A stretch of DNA of 64,000 bases from contig NC_067205.1 in the NCBI RefSeq assembly GCF_026262505.1, forward strand, positions 18,659,645 to 18,723,644, written 5' to 3'. This document shows positions 20,077 through 30,857 of the stretch, in pieces. Every line of letters begins with the position of its first letter. The first letter of the stretch is position 1. Both the position numbers and the translations under genes were made by a program. This DNA comes from Trichomonas vaginalis G3. Taxonomy: Eukaryota > Parabasalia > Trichomonadida > Trichomonadidae. Below the pieces are notes generated by a model, which saw only the letters and a program-made list of their open reading frames with translations, was not told the origin of the DNA and made no database searches.

Positions 20077-22345
20077 GGATACCCTTACGTGTCAGATTTT
20101 TTGCGCATACGAAGAAGTCATGCTAGACATGAGCTATAAACCTGAAATTTTAGCAACATATTTAAAACTTTTTAAACTACAATACACTTTAATATTCAAG
20201 AACAAAAATATTCTTTTTAGAAATTACATAATTATTTTATGTGAAATCTATATAAAAACATATTTTGCGAGCGTAACTTTTTTCTTTATAAGCACCTTAT
20301 ATGACTGATAAACTGTGAAGGCACATAATTGTTAATTCATAGAGTTGATATGTTTCCAAAATTGAGAGGAAATTTGAAAATTGAATACCCTTTCAATTCA
20401 ATTTTCAAAAGATATCAGCTCCTTCAATAATTGAAGGACGATTTTGATCATTTGCTCTTAAAACAAGTATGCCATGGAGAAAAAAGTTACGCTCGCAAAT
20501 CTGAAATATAACTATCATATAAAAAAATTAAATTCTAATTTTTTACTCTATAGATATTATTGGCCACTTGTGTAATGCATAAAAGTTTATGTCATATGCA
20601 TACATTTGGAAGTATGGGAGACGAGGGAAATTACTTCTATGAGGCACTAGGATTTTTAAAAATTTCTCTATCGGACTCACTATTCAATTTCTCGAAAATT
20701 AAAAAAAATCAATAATAGCTAAAATGTATTATGCATAACAAATTTTAATGTTACACGGTATTTTTGAACTTCATGACATGAATTTTCTTTATATTATTTT
20801 TTTTTTTGGATTTTCTATGATTTATGCGATAGGCTGGAACAACATTGTAAGTGCAATGATATCATTTATAGAGAAATCTAAAACTTCAGCATTCAGAACT
20901 CGCAACCACAAAAATATTCATTTGCTAAGTAAGTAAAGTTGATTAAGTTCGACACTTAGCTTTTATACGTAAAACCAAGTGTGTATTGTTATTTCTTGTT
21001 AAATTATTGAGAAAAAAATAAATTGTAAGAGAAACGATACTGATTATTGAAATAATATTGAGGGTAGCTGCAGATTTCTTCATTAACATGCCGGAAATTT
21101 GTTAATCTTGGTTTTCTATCATAAAATCTGTCGAAGAATCTAAAAACGGAGATATGAAATAGAGATCATGTAAATCTAGAGTATCCTGTCAGAAAAATAG
21201 ACTAAGCATGTAACCTTTTTTGGTCATAAACACTTTTTACCACTTAGTCATACAGATGATCATTAAATTTAAACGAGCACTTTTTGTCAGAATTTATTCT
21301 TTTACAAAGACAGAAGATTTTAGTATTATTTAATATTAGTGCTGTAGCAAAATTCAAAAAACGGTGAAAATTCAGTGAATTTGTGAATTCACATTTTTTT
21401 TCGACATTTTTCTTGATATATCCATGCACATTAAGAACACAGCTTTGATACGCTTAAAAAAGCATATTTCATATGAAATTGTTAAAGAAATAAACAATTT
21501 ATATAAAAATTGCACTTATGGGCAGTTTAGATATATAATTTATATATAACATATATACAAATCCATAGACAAAGTGCAATAACTACAATGTTGTAGAAAA
21601 TTACAGCAGAAATACTGACTTTTGAAGGATAATAAGAATTCTTCTAAATGTTGTATTTTTATAATTTGATTGATTTTTTTACTATTTCATTAATCTTTTA
21701 TGAATAATAATTATTTTTAATATATGTGCTATTAAAATTTCAAATTTGACTAATATATCTAAGTTATCTGAACGAAACATTTAGAAAATATCATACTTAC
21801 ATTGAAATAGCAAGTAGAGCATATTAATAGCAAGTTTCTTGGCTTTATATCTATCATCTATTGTTGTTTGATCAAACAAAATTCACTCTATTATATGGTG
21901 TCAATTAATTAAAACAATTTTTAATAGTTATTTATTTAGTGCGAATAAGTGCAAACTCATAAATGAATAACTTAATAGTAGAAATGAATTATCTGATATA
22001 AATCTCACATTTTGTCCATCAGAAATACTTTAATTGCATACGCATAACTATTAGTAATACGTCTGGAGTGTCAATTAATAACAATCCCACAACAAGTAAA
22101 ATTCAGATTTTTATTAAACTTATTTTTTCCTAAAAGTTTTCTCAAATTACTATATATACATATGTGGATAAAATAATAGTAATATTGTAAAAAATTAGAT
22201 AATTTTTTTTATTTGAGAACCTCTCAAAAGTTCATTCAATTTATCAATTGTTTCAGTTTGATGTATATTCATTTCTGGAGCCTAAAACTTTAGCAATCAT
22301 GACAATATCATATTCTCTTTCTAACTACGCAATGTAAGGGTATCC
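20077..22345. mobile_element. second TTAA element nested in copy A
   Basis: TTAA at 20073-20076 and again at 22346-22349 flank a 2269-bp insertion whose ends are GGATACCCTTACGTGTCAGA and the complement of GCAATGTAAGGGTATCC, a 12-bp inverted repeat. The other copies of the host element lack this insertion, which dates it as younger. No transposase frame is seen, only AT-rich sequence with frames of about 60 codons. It is a decayed or non-autonomous piggyBac/Kolobok-like element. Confidence 0.8.
20262..20502. repeat. inverted pair, small MITE-like unit
   Basis: TTGCGAGCGTAACTTTTTTC at about 20263 returns as its complement GAAAAAAGTTACGCTCGCAA at about 20481. The two enclose some 200 bp. It may be a small inserted element inside the nested transposon; no target duplication is clear. 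Confidence 0.6.
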
Positions 22346-22548
22346 TTAAAATTCAAAAATCCCTTAATTCCTGAGGATTTTGGAAAAAAGTTTTTACATG
22401 AACATGTGTATATTATATGAAGTATATTGATAAGGTAAAAATCAAATTTTATTGCATATTCATCGAGAAAATAAACTAACGAATCCCTCAAAATTGAGAG
22501 GGTAATCCTCCTCCTCTCAAATAAACGTACATACGGGTGCACCCTTAA

Positions 22549-23238
22549 TCTTTCGAAATTTTTATGAAAATAATCATTCATAACTATAATAAATCAATCA
22601 CCCATAAGCAAAGCTACTAAATATTAAATATTCTTTCATCATATTTTGGGATATTTCCAATAATATAGCTATCAAATCATTTTAAAGGCGAAAATAATGC
22701 CAACCAATAAAGACAACGATAGGTTTAATTGGATTCTGCTTGATCTCAAAATATTTTTTTATCAAAAATTGAAATATGCCAATAAGCATAGGAATAATCA
22801 CGTGAACTCAATCTGACTTTAATATCTCATGATGATTTTCAATCCATAATTATGAATTACACTTTTCAAATTTCCACCATTGATGCTGATTTCTCCGACT
22901 CAAATCACCAGTAAATTCAATTGAACTCCTCATAAGATATTAAATGGTTTATTATTCATCCTCATTTCTCATCAAGTTGATTTGGAGAATAAGCCAAATC
23001 AGTTAAAAAAACTCTGATCACGAGCAAAATTTAGAGAAAAATTCAAGGTGATATTATATGTAGAGAATTTATAGTCAATTTATTCTCTAAAATTCGACCA
23101 TTCTAGTATTGAAAATAGCTTTAAATGGGGAGGCATCGCTCTCAAATTTCAAAAACAATATTCAGAATTTCAATATTTTGGGGGTGTGTTTGTTCATTCA
23201 AGCCTTGAATTTTTTTATTCATCTTTTTTTATCAAATA
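22549..23238. other. AT-rich intergenic before the next gene
   Basis: No gene or repeat recognised. Candidate initiator-like words TTCATTCAAG and TTCATCTTTTT lie about 45 and 20 bp before the ATG at 23239, neither a full match to TCAYWYWY close to the start. Confidence 0.45.
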
Positions 23239-24333
23239 ATGACAACACCAATTGTAATTACAAGGCCAAACAAATCAGTAATTCTTACTAGCAACAACAA
23301 CAATACACAGAAAGTACTTCCACCGCCTCCACAGAACAATGCAGCTTACACTTCTTCAATTTTATTAAACCAAGCTTTATCTCCGAATTCGCCGCCCATG
23401 TCACCAAATGTTCTCGTTCCAAGAGCTCCTGTCGTTCATTTCTTTATCTGCGACTACGGAAATGCAAAAGTGAAATCAATTTCTGATCATTTCATTGACT
23501 TATTAGTTTCGAATGGAATCAAAGTATTTACTGAAAGATATGCAACACATCAAGCCGGATTTCAAGTCCGTGCTGCATCATTAAACAGCAATGCAGACTT
23601 TTTCTTCCAAATTCACTCAAAAACAGCTGGCAGAGGCCATGTTCGTCTTTACTTTGGTGGCCAACCAAAAAGAATGACCGTTGAAGAGTCAGTTTGCGAT
23701 GTTTGGTCATGGTGGAGATTAATGTGCGGATCAATCTCAAATACAGAGTCAGAAGTCTTATCATCAGAAAAGCTTAAGTACGCTCTTAAAGTATTTGCCA
23801 ACATTGATTCAGATATACTGAACATTGACGCTCTACAAGCTGAAATTCGTGCTGCGGTAGATAACCATTCCATTTCATCAGAACTCTTGCAATCAGTACT
23901 CAGTGCCCAGACAATGATAAATGAAGGAAGAGGTCTCGTTCAAGCCCAGAAAGTTATGAGAATTGAATGGTCCAGAGAACCAGGCGCTTTACTTACAAGA
24001 TGTGTCCAAATGCCTGTTATCAGAGGATTGAGCCAACCCTTGAAAGATCTTTTACTTTCCGTTTTGGATCAAACTTTTTCAAAATTACAAAGGTTAGAAA
24101 ACATTGTTCGTAAATACAGAGTTTCTACACCACCTCCACCTGAACCAACACTTCCTGTTGACTCAGGTCCTGAAGTAGAGATTCCAATTGACGGACAACA
24201 GCCTGGTTTGTCTTGGGGAGCGTTATTAGAAAGTGTAAAGGATGAATCTTACGGAATGAACCATATCACATCATATGGAGATATGAATCAACAAGGATCA
24301 TTCAGACAACCATTTTTAATCGATGAATTTTAA
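23239..24333 (+). CDS. conserved-looking protein of unknown function
   Basis: 364 residues from a clear ATG. The first 70 are low-complexity Asn/Pro/Ser (QKVLPPPPQNNAAYTSSILL). A folded region follows from about residue 65 (VVHFFICDYGNAKVKSISDH) with alternating strands and helices, then a helical region rich in short heptads to about residue 300, and a Pro-rich linker before an acidic, Met/Gln-rich tail. No family is recognised and no signal peptide or membrane span is seen. The N- and C-terminal disorder suggests a cytosolic or nuclear adaptor, which is only inference. Confidence 0.75.
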   Translation: MTTPIVITRPNKSVILTSNNNNTQKVLPPPPQNNAAYTSSILLNQALSPNSPPMSPNVLVPRAPVVHFFICDYGNAKVKSISDHFIDLLVSNGIKVFTERYATHQAGFQVRAASLNSNADFFFQIHSKTAGRGHVRLYFGGQPKRMTVEESVCDVWSWWRLMCGSISNTESEVLSSEKLKYALKVFANIDSDILNIDALQAEIRAAVDNHSISSELLQSVLSAQTMINEGRGLVQAQKVMRIEWSREPGALLTRCVQMPVIRGLSQPLKDLLLSVLDQTFSKLQRLENIVRKYRVSTPPPPEPTLPVDSGPEVEIPIDGQQPGLSWGALLESVKDESYGMNHITSYGDMNQQGSFRQPFLIDEF

Positions 24334-25239
24334 ATTTTTGTTATTATAAAAATCTGTTTTTATATAATACCTACTTAGAATATTTTCACCCATGCGATAC
24401 TTATTGTATATTCATCATCATAATAATTACTCGGAAGAAAAATATATTTTGAATTTTTTATTTTAAGGGTTTTATAGAGTTTATCTGCAATATCCATTAA
24501 ACACATGAGAATTTAGAAACATTTTTGCGATTTAATGACGTTAAAGGATTAATTCACGGATTTTCAAATTTGAAGTTTTACTATTAATGACGTTAAAAAG
24601 GCATATGAAATAATATCTCCAAAGCTTCAATTCTAATTACTTAGCGAATAAAAATAATGTCGTCATTCAGAAATAAGGATAGCATTTGAATTACCAATTT
24701 TTTGAAACAATTAATTTTATGATTTGAATATAATCCTTTAGATTTACGATTAAGGTTTGACCTTTATCGCATTTAAAATTATTTTGAATGAATATTTCAA
24801 CACTTTTAAAATTGGTCTTTCGTAAATAGTGTTGTACAATTGCTTTCCATCAATATTTGTTGGAAAGTTTTTATCACTAAAATTTGAAACATCAGAAAAA
24901 ATTCAATTAATGTTATGAAAAGTCCACCTTCAAATAAAATATACGTGTTGCACTGTTGTCTAATGCCTATCATTTTATTACATTCAAACGTAAATTTGAA
25001 ATAAAATTCCATCAATTTTTTGTCTCGTGTAAAAGACAAATCATACCAAAGGGATCCACATAATATTTTTTCAAATACGATAAAAATCAAAAGGACGTTA
25101 TACAGATTTATCTGCATTAATCACAATTTCTTTATTGATCAATCTACAGTACTATGCATATTAAAGAAATTTATTTTGTGAGAAAATCTTAACTCATACA
25201 ATTTTACGGTTTGATAAACACATCAAAATTCTAAAAAAT
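24334..25239. other. AT-rich intergenic, no gene seen
   Basis: Short frames on the minus strand near 24806-25117 are hydrophobic and AT-driven and do not look coding. A TTAATGACGTTAAA word occurs twice (about 24532 and 24585). Confidence 0.45.
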
Positions 25240-26136
25240 ATGCCCAAAGTCCGGGCTGCTAACTCAACTTTGTTCGATAATCAGCTTAGAACATTCTCAT
25301 ATGCGCTTATTACATTAGTGTTCCTTAAGATCTTAGGTCATAAGTTCTACTTTTTCTTGATCGGCTTAATCATGATTCTTTTATACATTAAAACAGAAAA
25401 AATGCTCAAAGGAGTTGTTAATCAAATGATGAAGACAAGCTCATACTTCTTCAAGAGCCCTTCGTTCTTACTTCCTTGGAGTTATCTGATGATGTCCATA
25501 ACCATCATTGGTATGCTTCTATTGAGATCATCCATTCTCAATGAGTTTGGCACAGAAGTCATCTATTTCAAGCTTTTCATTTTGTCCTTATCTATCTTCA
25601 GCTTCACTTCAGCTGCAAAATGCTTCTTGATAGGTCATAATATTATCAGCATCAATGTTATACGCAGAGGTTTCTTTGGCGTGTACCAACGACTTTTCAT
25701 TCTGATAAGAGCAATCTTATGCACCACAGAATGGATTTGGTTTTTGTACGGCCAAGCATCACATCCAACATTGATGAAGCTTCTCATCTACGAGCGTCCA
25801 TAATCTTGCTTAATCTTCATCACCATGAAGTGTTATTTCCTACTTTGGCTTCTTTGGGACTTGGTTTCTGCCCTCAAGAAATATAAGATTAACTCAGAAG
25901 TTGCCCTCAAACCAGCTCCTAAAGAGAAACTTACAGATCCATGCATTATCTGCATGAACGATATCATTGAAGGAGTTCAGCTTGATTGTGGAGATGTATT
26001 TTGTTATGATTGTGCCAAGAAATGGCTTTCAATCAACCCAACATGTCCGATCTGCAGAGCTCACGTCAAAACAGAGATGAAGATGGAATTCTGCGACGGA
26101 TTCATTCCATTATCTGTTTTGTTCTGCGCTTTCTAA
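25240..26136 (+). pseudogene. RING-finger membrane protein, RNFT-like, decayed
   Basis: The first 187 codons encode about five hydrophobic segments (FLKILGHKFYFFLIGLIMIL, SYLMMSITIIGMLLLRSSIL). After a stop codon at 25801 the same frame stays open and runs into a hydrophobic helix and a RING finger: CIICMNDIIEGVQLDCGDVFCYDC, then WLSINPTCPICRAH. Order and spacing match RNFT1/RNFT2-type membrane ubiquitin ligases. The usual zinc-binding His in the CGH position is Asp here (CGD). A stop in the middle plus a lost zinc ligand point to a pseudogene rather than a sequencing slip. No intron signals of the Trichomonas type are seen around the stop. Confidence 0.75.
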
Positions 26137-26297
26137 CTCATTATTTATATTTTTGTTTGTATTTTTTATTATATTTTTATTAAAAAATGTATATGTAGGT
26201 TTTCTACCATGTATGTTGTTAAAAATGAAAAACTATTTCTTTTTCTATCATGATATCACTCAAATTTTTAATACAACAAAAACAAACAATAAATTTT

Positions 26298-29169
26298 TTA
26301 ATGAGTATTGGAACTTGAGCTTGAACTCGAGCTAGAACTCGACTCTTTCGGTTTAACCCTTGAACTACCCTTTCGAAAACGAATAATTAAATAAACTACT
26401 AAAATAGTTATCAAAATTACAGCAAGAGTTGCACCTACTGCAATTAATGCTATCTTAACACCTTTATCTAAGCTGCTCTTTGATGTTTCACCAATATTAT
26501 TGCCAGCAATATAAGTAATACTGAAAGGTTCATCATAAATCGGATACATTACACCATATATTGTTTTTCCTGATGATTTTGGAATAGAAATATTCTTTTC
26601 GCCAGAGCTATCTAATGTATTACATATTGTCCAATCATACATTGCATTATGAGGTTAATTATCAAGACAAACTCTTACAGAAGCAGGAAGTGAACTTGTT
26701 ATTCTCATACTAGGATCATTATCTGTATCTTCATTATCAAACTTGAAATAATAAGCATATCTTGGAGTTAATGTGATTGTATTATTTTGATTGAGGTTTA
26801 TTTTATTGATTTCGCGCTGACAATAAACTCCAATATGATTTTCATCGCATTCACATAATCCATCAGAACATTTTCCATTTCCACATGAATTTATACACTC
26901 ATTATTCTCTAAAATAACTCCATTAGAAGGATTTACTTCGTTATCTGTTGTGTCAAATCCACCAGATACTGCCATTCCTATTATAACTGTTAAATTATCA
27001 GTTACATTAGTCGGATTTATCAAATCTATGAAATAAGTTCCAACAGGAGCGTCTTTAATGAATACTTTTTCATTGGTTGACGTAAACTCTCCAGGAACAT
27101 TATTTCCGTTGTAAATTTTTCCATTTGGATCTCTAACTATCATATCTATGTCAATAACTAGGATGTATCCATTATCTGAGCCGTAAGGATAGTCATTGTA
27201 TGAGATTGTTGCAGAAAAATCTGCAACACGAGTAGTTTTGATTTGAAATTTCATTCTGGATTTTGGTTTCATTTTGAATCCAAAGAACCTCACTCCGACA
27301 TCACCAAATCCGAGGACTTCTTTAAGATCTGGCATTCCAAATCCTTGTTCGTAATTTGGAACTGGGTCATTATTCATCGATTTTGCAGAATTAATAAGAA
27401 TTGAACATACAACATAAGAGGAAACGTTAAATCCTTCTTCAGGATTCTTACTCATCTTTGGATACCATCCGTCTTTGAAATAATTTTCAATTAAACCTGC
27501 CATTCCAGAAATTGCAGGAGTAGACATAGATGAACCGTTAAGTTTGATAAGAGCATTGATAGAACATTCACCGATATTGTTTGGATTTCCACCAGAACCT
27601 TTTGATGAGATCGTATTTGTTCCTGGAGCAATTATTTCTGGTTTTAGAGTACCAAGTAGTGTAGTACCTCTTGATGAGTATTCATGCCTTTGGAATCCCC
27701 TTGGAGTTGTTGAAGGAAGTAATAAAATTGAACAACTCGTTTTTGTCTTTGCAACTTCATAATCTGTTTGACTAATCTGAACAAAAGGATAAGATAATGA
27801 AATAGAGGGAGAAACCGGTGAAACCATTACTTTTCCGGTTTCATAAGTGCAATCTTTTGCATCTGTATCACAGAACTGCATTTCCGTGTTAACTATAGGT
27901 GGATCAGCTGTTCCAAGCTTATAACTTTTGATTACATCGCGTTTGACGTTATCATCAAAAATTATTTTTGCAATGTATTTACCAAGTTCGATATCTGATG
28001 TATATGGCTTAGTTGAGAATGCCACTGATAAAATATTTTTGCCATCTGCAGGAGAAAATACAGAATTTCTCGTTTTTTCATTTCCATTAGAGAAAACAAT
28101 CAACATTGATGTAGCTAAGGCGAATTGATCGAATACCATAGTAACTTCTGGACTTTTTACATCATATCCCCATGAATTTGATTGAATTAGTGAATTAAGT
28201 GCCAACATTTGATTGAAAACTATATTATAGTTAACTTGACCAGATAGTTTTGATGCTGATTGTGATGTAACACCTATATCAACAAAATAAATTTTAGATT
28301 TTGGAGCTATACCGTTATAAGCAGCAATTAAACGATTTGGTTCAACAGATTCACCAGCAATCGTTCCTGACACATGTGTTCCATGTCCATCAACGTTATC
28401 TGTAAAGTCAGCAAAAGATTCATATCTAACAACTTTTCTATGGTTTAAATTCGTATTCCCCAAGATAGTTTCGTATGAATTATTTGGATCTCTAAAGAAA
28501 CAATGTCCAATATCTAATCCTGAATCAATAACAGTGATGATTTCTCCAGTTCCATCAATTCCAATACTTTGAAGGTATCTATTACTGATTATTTGATTAT
28601 CTTGGATTACCATTGTAGATTCTCCATCTTGGAGCTGTCCTCCGACAAATCTGTTGTGCCAAACTCTTTTGCCTCCAATCTGCGATTTTTGGATTGTAGG
28701 ATCATTAATAATATCATTGTACGAAATATTTGATACTATGAAGACCGTATCAGATACATATTCGAGTATTTTTGAAAAATTATTTTTTGGTTTCCAATCA
28801 GGAGCAGCTTTAATTACGTAAATACTATCTGAGTTTGCTTGCTTCTTGGGTTTTCTAAATGAATTCGGGTCGAAAATTTTAATTTTGTCAATATTTTTTT
28901 ACAAGATTATACTGCGTTTCATTCATGTATACCATGTACCATCCTTTCTGTATGCAATTATTATAAGAAAATGATAAATTAAGTTTCTTTTCTAAATAAA
29001 TTTGATCTTTTGAAGAGAAAGATACCAAAAATTGCAGTAGAAACCATCCAATATGGAACAATGGAGGGAATCCACTTGTTGCGACGTTATATTGATGACC
29101 TTCAAATGTTAAATAAGGATAACCTTTTTCAATCATCAATTTTATATAAAAATATTCAAAAAATTTCAA
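26298..29169 (-). pseudogene. subtilisin-like serine protease, membrane-anchored, disrupted
   Basis: A host subtilisin (S8) in three blocks. The largest, 28613-26655, has all catalytic residues: Asp in ITVIDSGLD (about residue 30), His in DGHGTHVSG (about 79) and Ser in LNGSSMSTPAISG (about 361). An EGF-like module (CINSCGNGKCSDGLCECDEN) follows. After an in-frame TAA at 26655 the same frame continues into a transmembrane helix (ALIAVGATLAVILITILVVY), a basic stop-transfer and a Ser-rich tail. Upstream the frame stays open to about 28899 without an ATG, and the next N-terminal block (28888-29169) lies in another frame. One frameshift and one stop therefore separate a recognisable TvSUB-like surface protease. 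It is a pseudogene or carries assembly errors. Confidence 0.85.
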
Positions 29170-29473
29170 AAGAAATATTTACATCAGTATGATACTGGTA
29201 GATTTATGTTGATTTGTAAAAATAAAAATGTTACAATAACCTTGAATTTTTATACGGTTTATCCAGGTTATAAAATAGCAATTATTCAATTTATCTCTCT
29301 CTGGTTAGTTTTATTAGACCATATAGGATATGCACAGGCAAGAGTTTGAAGAACTTTCAAGGTTATGGTAGAGAAACTGCCCTTTATAATGCAACAATAA
29401 TTCGAAATTTCTTTGAGTGAAAAAAACTTAAATGGAAGACATGTATTTGATAGTAATAGTTCTAAAGAATGCT
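29170..29473. other. intergenic, nothing recognised
   Basis: AT-rich spacer between the ends of two leftward genes. No repeat or RNA gene seen. Confidence 0.4.
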
Positions 29474-30502
29474 TTAATCCTTTTTATTTTTGATTAAGAA
29501 TGATACAACATCATCTTTCTTCTTTTTCTTTAGTTTTTCAATTGATTCATCATATTTGTAAATATCAAAATCTCTCAGATTAAAGAACTTCACTAATTCA
29601 TAATTAGTATTTACATCAATAACTTTAAGATCAGAGAAATCTCTAACAACATTTGGATGATTATCGAAAGCAAAAACAAATGCTCTTGTATTTCCTTTGA
29701 AACAATCATCAAATGGTTGCATTATTCTAACTTCATTATTCTCTAAAATCCAATCAGCAATTTCATTTCTTCGATATTCGATTGCATATGTCAAATCATT
29801 AACTTTCAAACTAGGAACTGTGTTCTTGCAGAGTTTAATCAATTCTAAATTTCCGCTCCTAATGCTGCAGCTAAATGTGTTATCAGTGATTTTCTGACCA
29901 TTTAACAACAAGAATTTAAAACAATTTATTGATCCAAAGAAAGCGGCAACATCAATCATCTCTGAACTCAATCCTGTATTAGATATCTCTAGAGGAAATG
30001 TAGATATTGTTACATCTTCTTTTGTGTAACTAAATTCCTTTGGCTCTCTACTTTTCAAGATTTCAAATGATTTATTTTGAATGTTTTCAATCAAATCATA
30101 TCTTAAATAATATCCAATTGAATCTTTATCAAATATATCTCTTAGGTCGCTAAATGATTTGAATATTCCTTCATTCTTGCCTGTTCTCTTGATGTTAAAG
30201 AAGGAATTTAATAAAATATCTTCAATTTCTTGAGATGAATCTGAAAAAAGGATATAATAAAGATTACAAAGACTCAAGATCTCTTTTGGTCTGTGATACA
30301 AAGCTTTTGTAATAACTTCTTTAAAATAATCTTCCATATATGAGAAATCTTTTAAATAATTCTTAATTTCAATTGCAATATCTTCAATTATGATCTCCGT
30401 GATAGAGAAAATATCTTCTTCCAATGAATCAATGACTTCTAGATATTTCGGCAGCTTAACATCTGAGATTAGCTGATATTCTCTATTGGAAGGATAATTC
30501 AT
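29474..30502 (-). CDS. ankyrin-repeat protein of the DUF3447 type
   Basis: 342 residues from the ATG at 30502; an upstream GTG is not a likely start. The N-terminal half is helical and acidic. From about residue 190 degenerate ankyrin units appear: MIDVAAFFGSINCFKFLLLN, then FSCSIRSGNLELIKLCKN, then LTYAIEYRRNEIADWILEN. This layout is that of the very large T. vaginalis DUF3447 ankyrin family, thought to be protein-binding scaffolds. A Lys-rich tail (IEKLKKKKKDDVVSFLIK) ends it. The frame is whole. Confidence 0.85.
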   Translation of the reverse strand: MNYPSNREYQLISDVKLPKYLEVIDSLEEDIFSITEIIIEDIAIEIKNYLKDFSYMEDYFKEVITKALYHRPKEILSLCNLYYILFSDSSQEIEDILLNSFFNIKRTGKNEGIFKSFSDLRDIFDKDSIGYYLRYDLIENIQNKSFEILKSREPKEFSYTKEDVTISTFPLEISNTGLSSEMIDVAAFFGSINCFKFLLLNGQKITDNTFSCSIRSGNLELIKLCKNTVPSLKVNDLTYAIEYRRNEIADWILENNEVRIMQPFDDCFKGNTRAFVFAFDNHPNVVRDFSDLKVIDVNTNYELVKFFNLRDFDIYKYDESIEKLKKKKKDDVVSFLIKNKKD

Positions 30503-30857
30503 TGTCACTTTTTTATAATTTTATCCCTATTTTAGCTATATGTATCATATATTTGAGATTTATTTGCATTAATACGGAATGAGAGCATAAATTGTTGCTC
30601 TAAATTAGCAGAATTACTATGATTAATTTTTGGATTCAATGAATTTGTTCCTTAATCCAAAATATGAATCATTAAGAGAAATACTTATTCAGATATCAAA
30701 TTTGTCATATCAGTTAACCATAATATTTTAAGGGAATTTTGCTTTCATTTAATAATTGCATAATATATATGTCTATCATGACAACAAAGATTGTTTATAG
30801 TTATATATTATACAAAACATGAGTATTTATTCAAACAATAAAACAATTTATAAAATT
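30503..30857. other. intergenic between two leftward genes
   Basis: AT-rich, no gene seen. It should hold the promoter of the ankyrin gene and the 3' end of the next gene, but no clear initiator box was found. Confidence 0.4.

Larger units (their letters stand above)
19226..22548. mobile_element. TTAA-site DNA element, copy A, split by a nested element
   Basis: The left end TTAAGGGTGCACACGAGAGG starts at 19226 and the right end CATACGGGTGCACCCTTAA stops at 22548, so a GGGTGCAC terminal inverted repeat is flanked by the TTAA duplication typical of piggyBac and Kolobok elements. Without the 2.27-kb nested insertion it is about 1.05 kb, the size of the copies at 37322 and 59738. It carries no transposase, so it is non-autonomous. 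The last 40 bp of its 3' end (TCCTCCTCCTCTCAAATAAA) also occur once internally, near 19850. A short leftward frame (VHPYVRLFERRRITLSILRD) enters from the 3' end. Confidence 0.85.

Noticed and set aside
24806-25117. 103-codon leftward frame as a membrane protein
   Set aside because: It is Phe/Leu/Ile-rich as expected from AT-rich spacer and has no motif or initiator.
25801-25825. Intron joining the two parts of the RING gene
   Set aside because: The frame is the same on both sides of the stop, and no Trichomonas-type splice signals (GTAYGT, ACTAACACACAG) are seen.
30503-30508. GTG start for the ankyrin gene
   Set aside because: A eukaryotic gene should start at ATG; the ATG at 30502 is two codons inside the frame.
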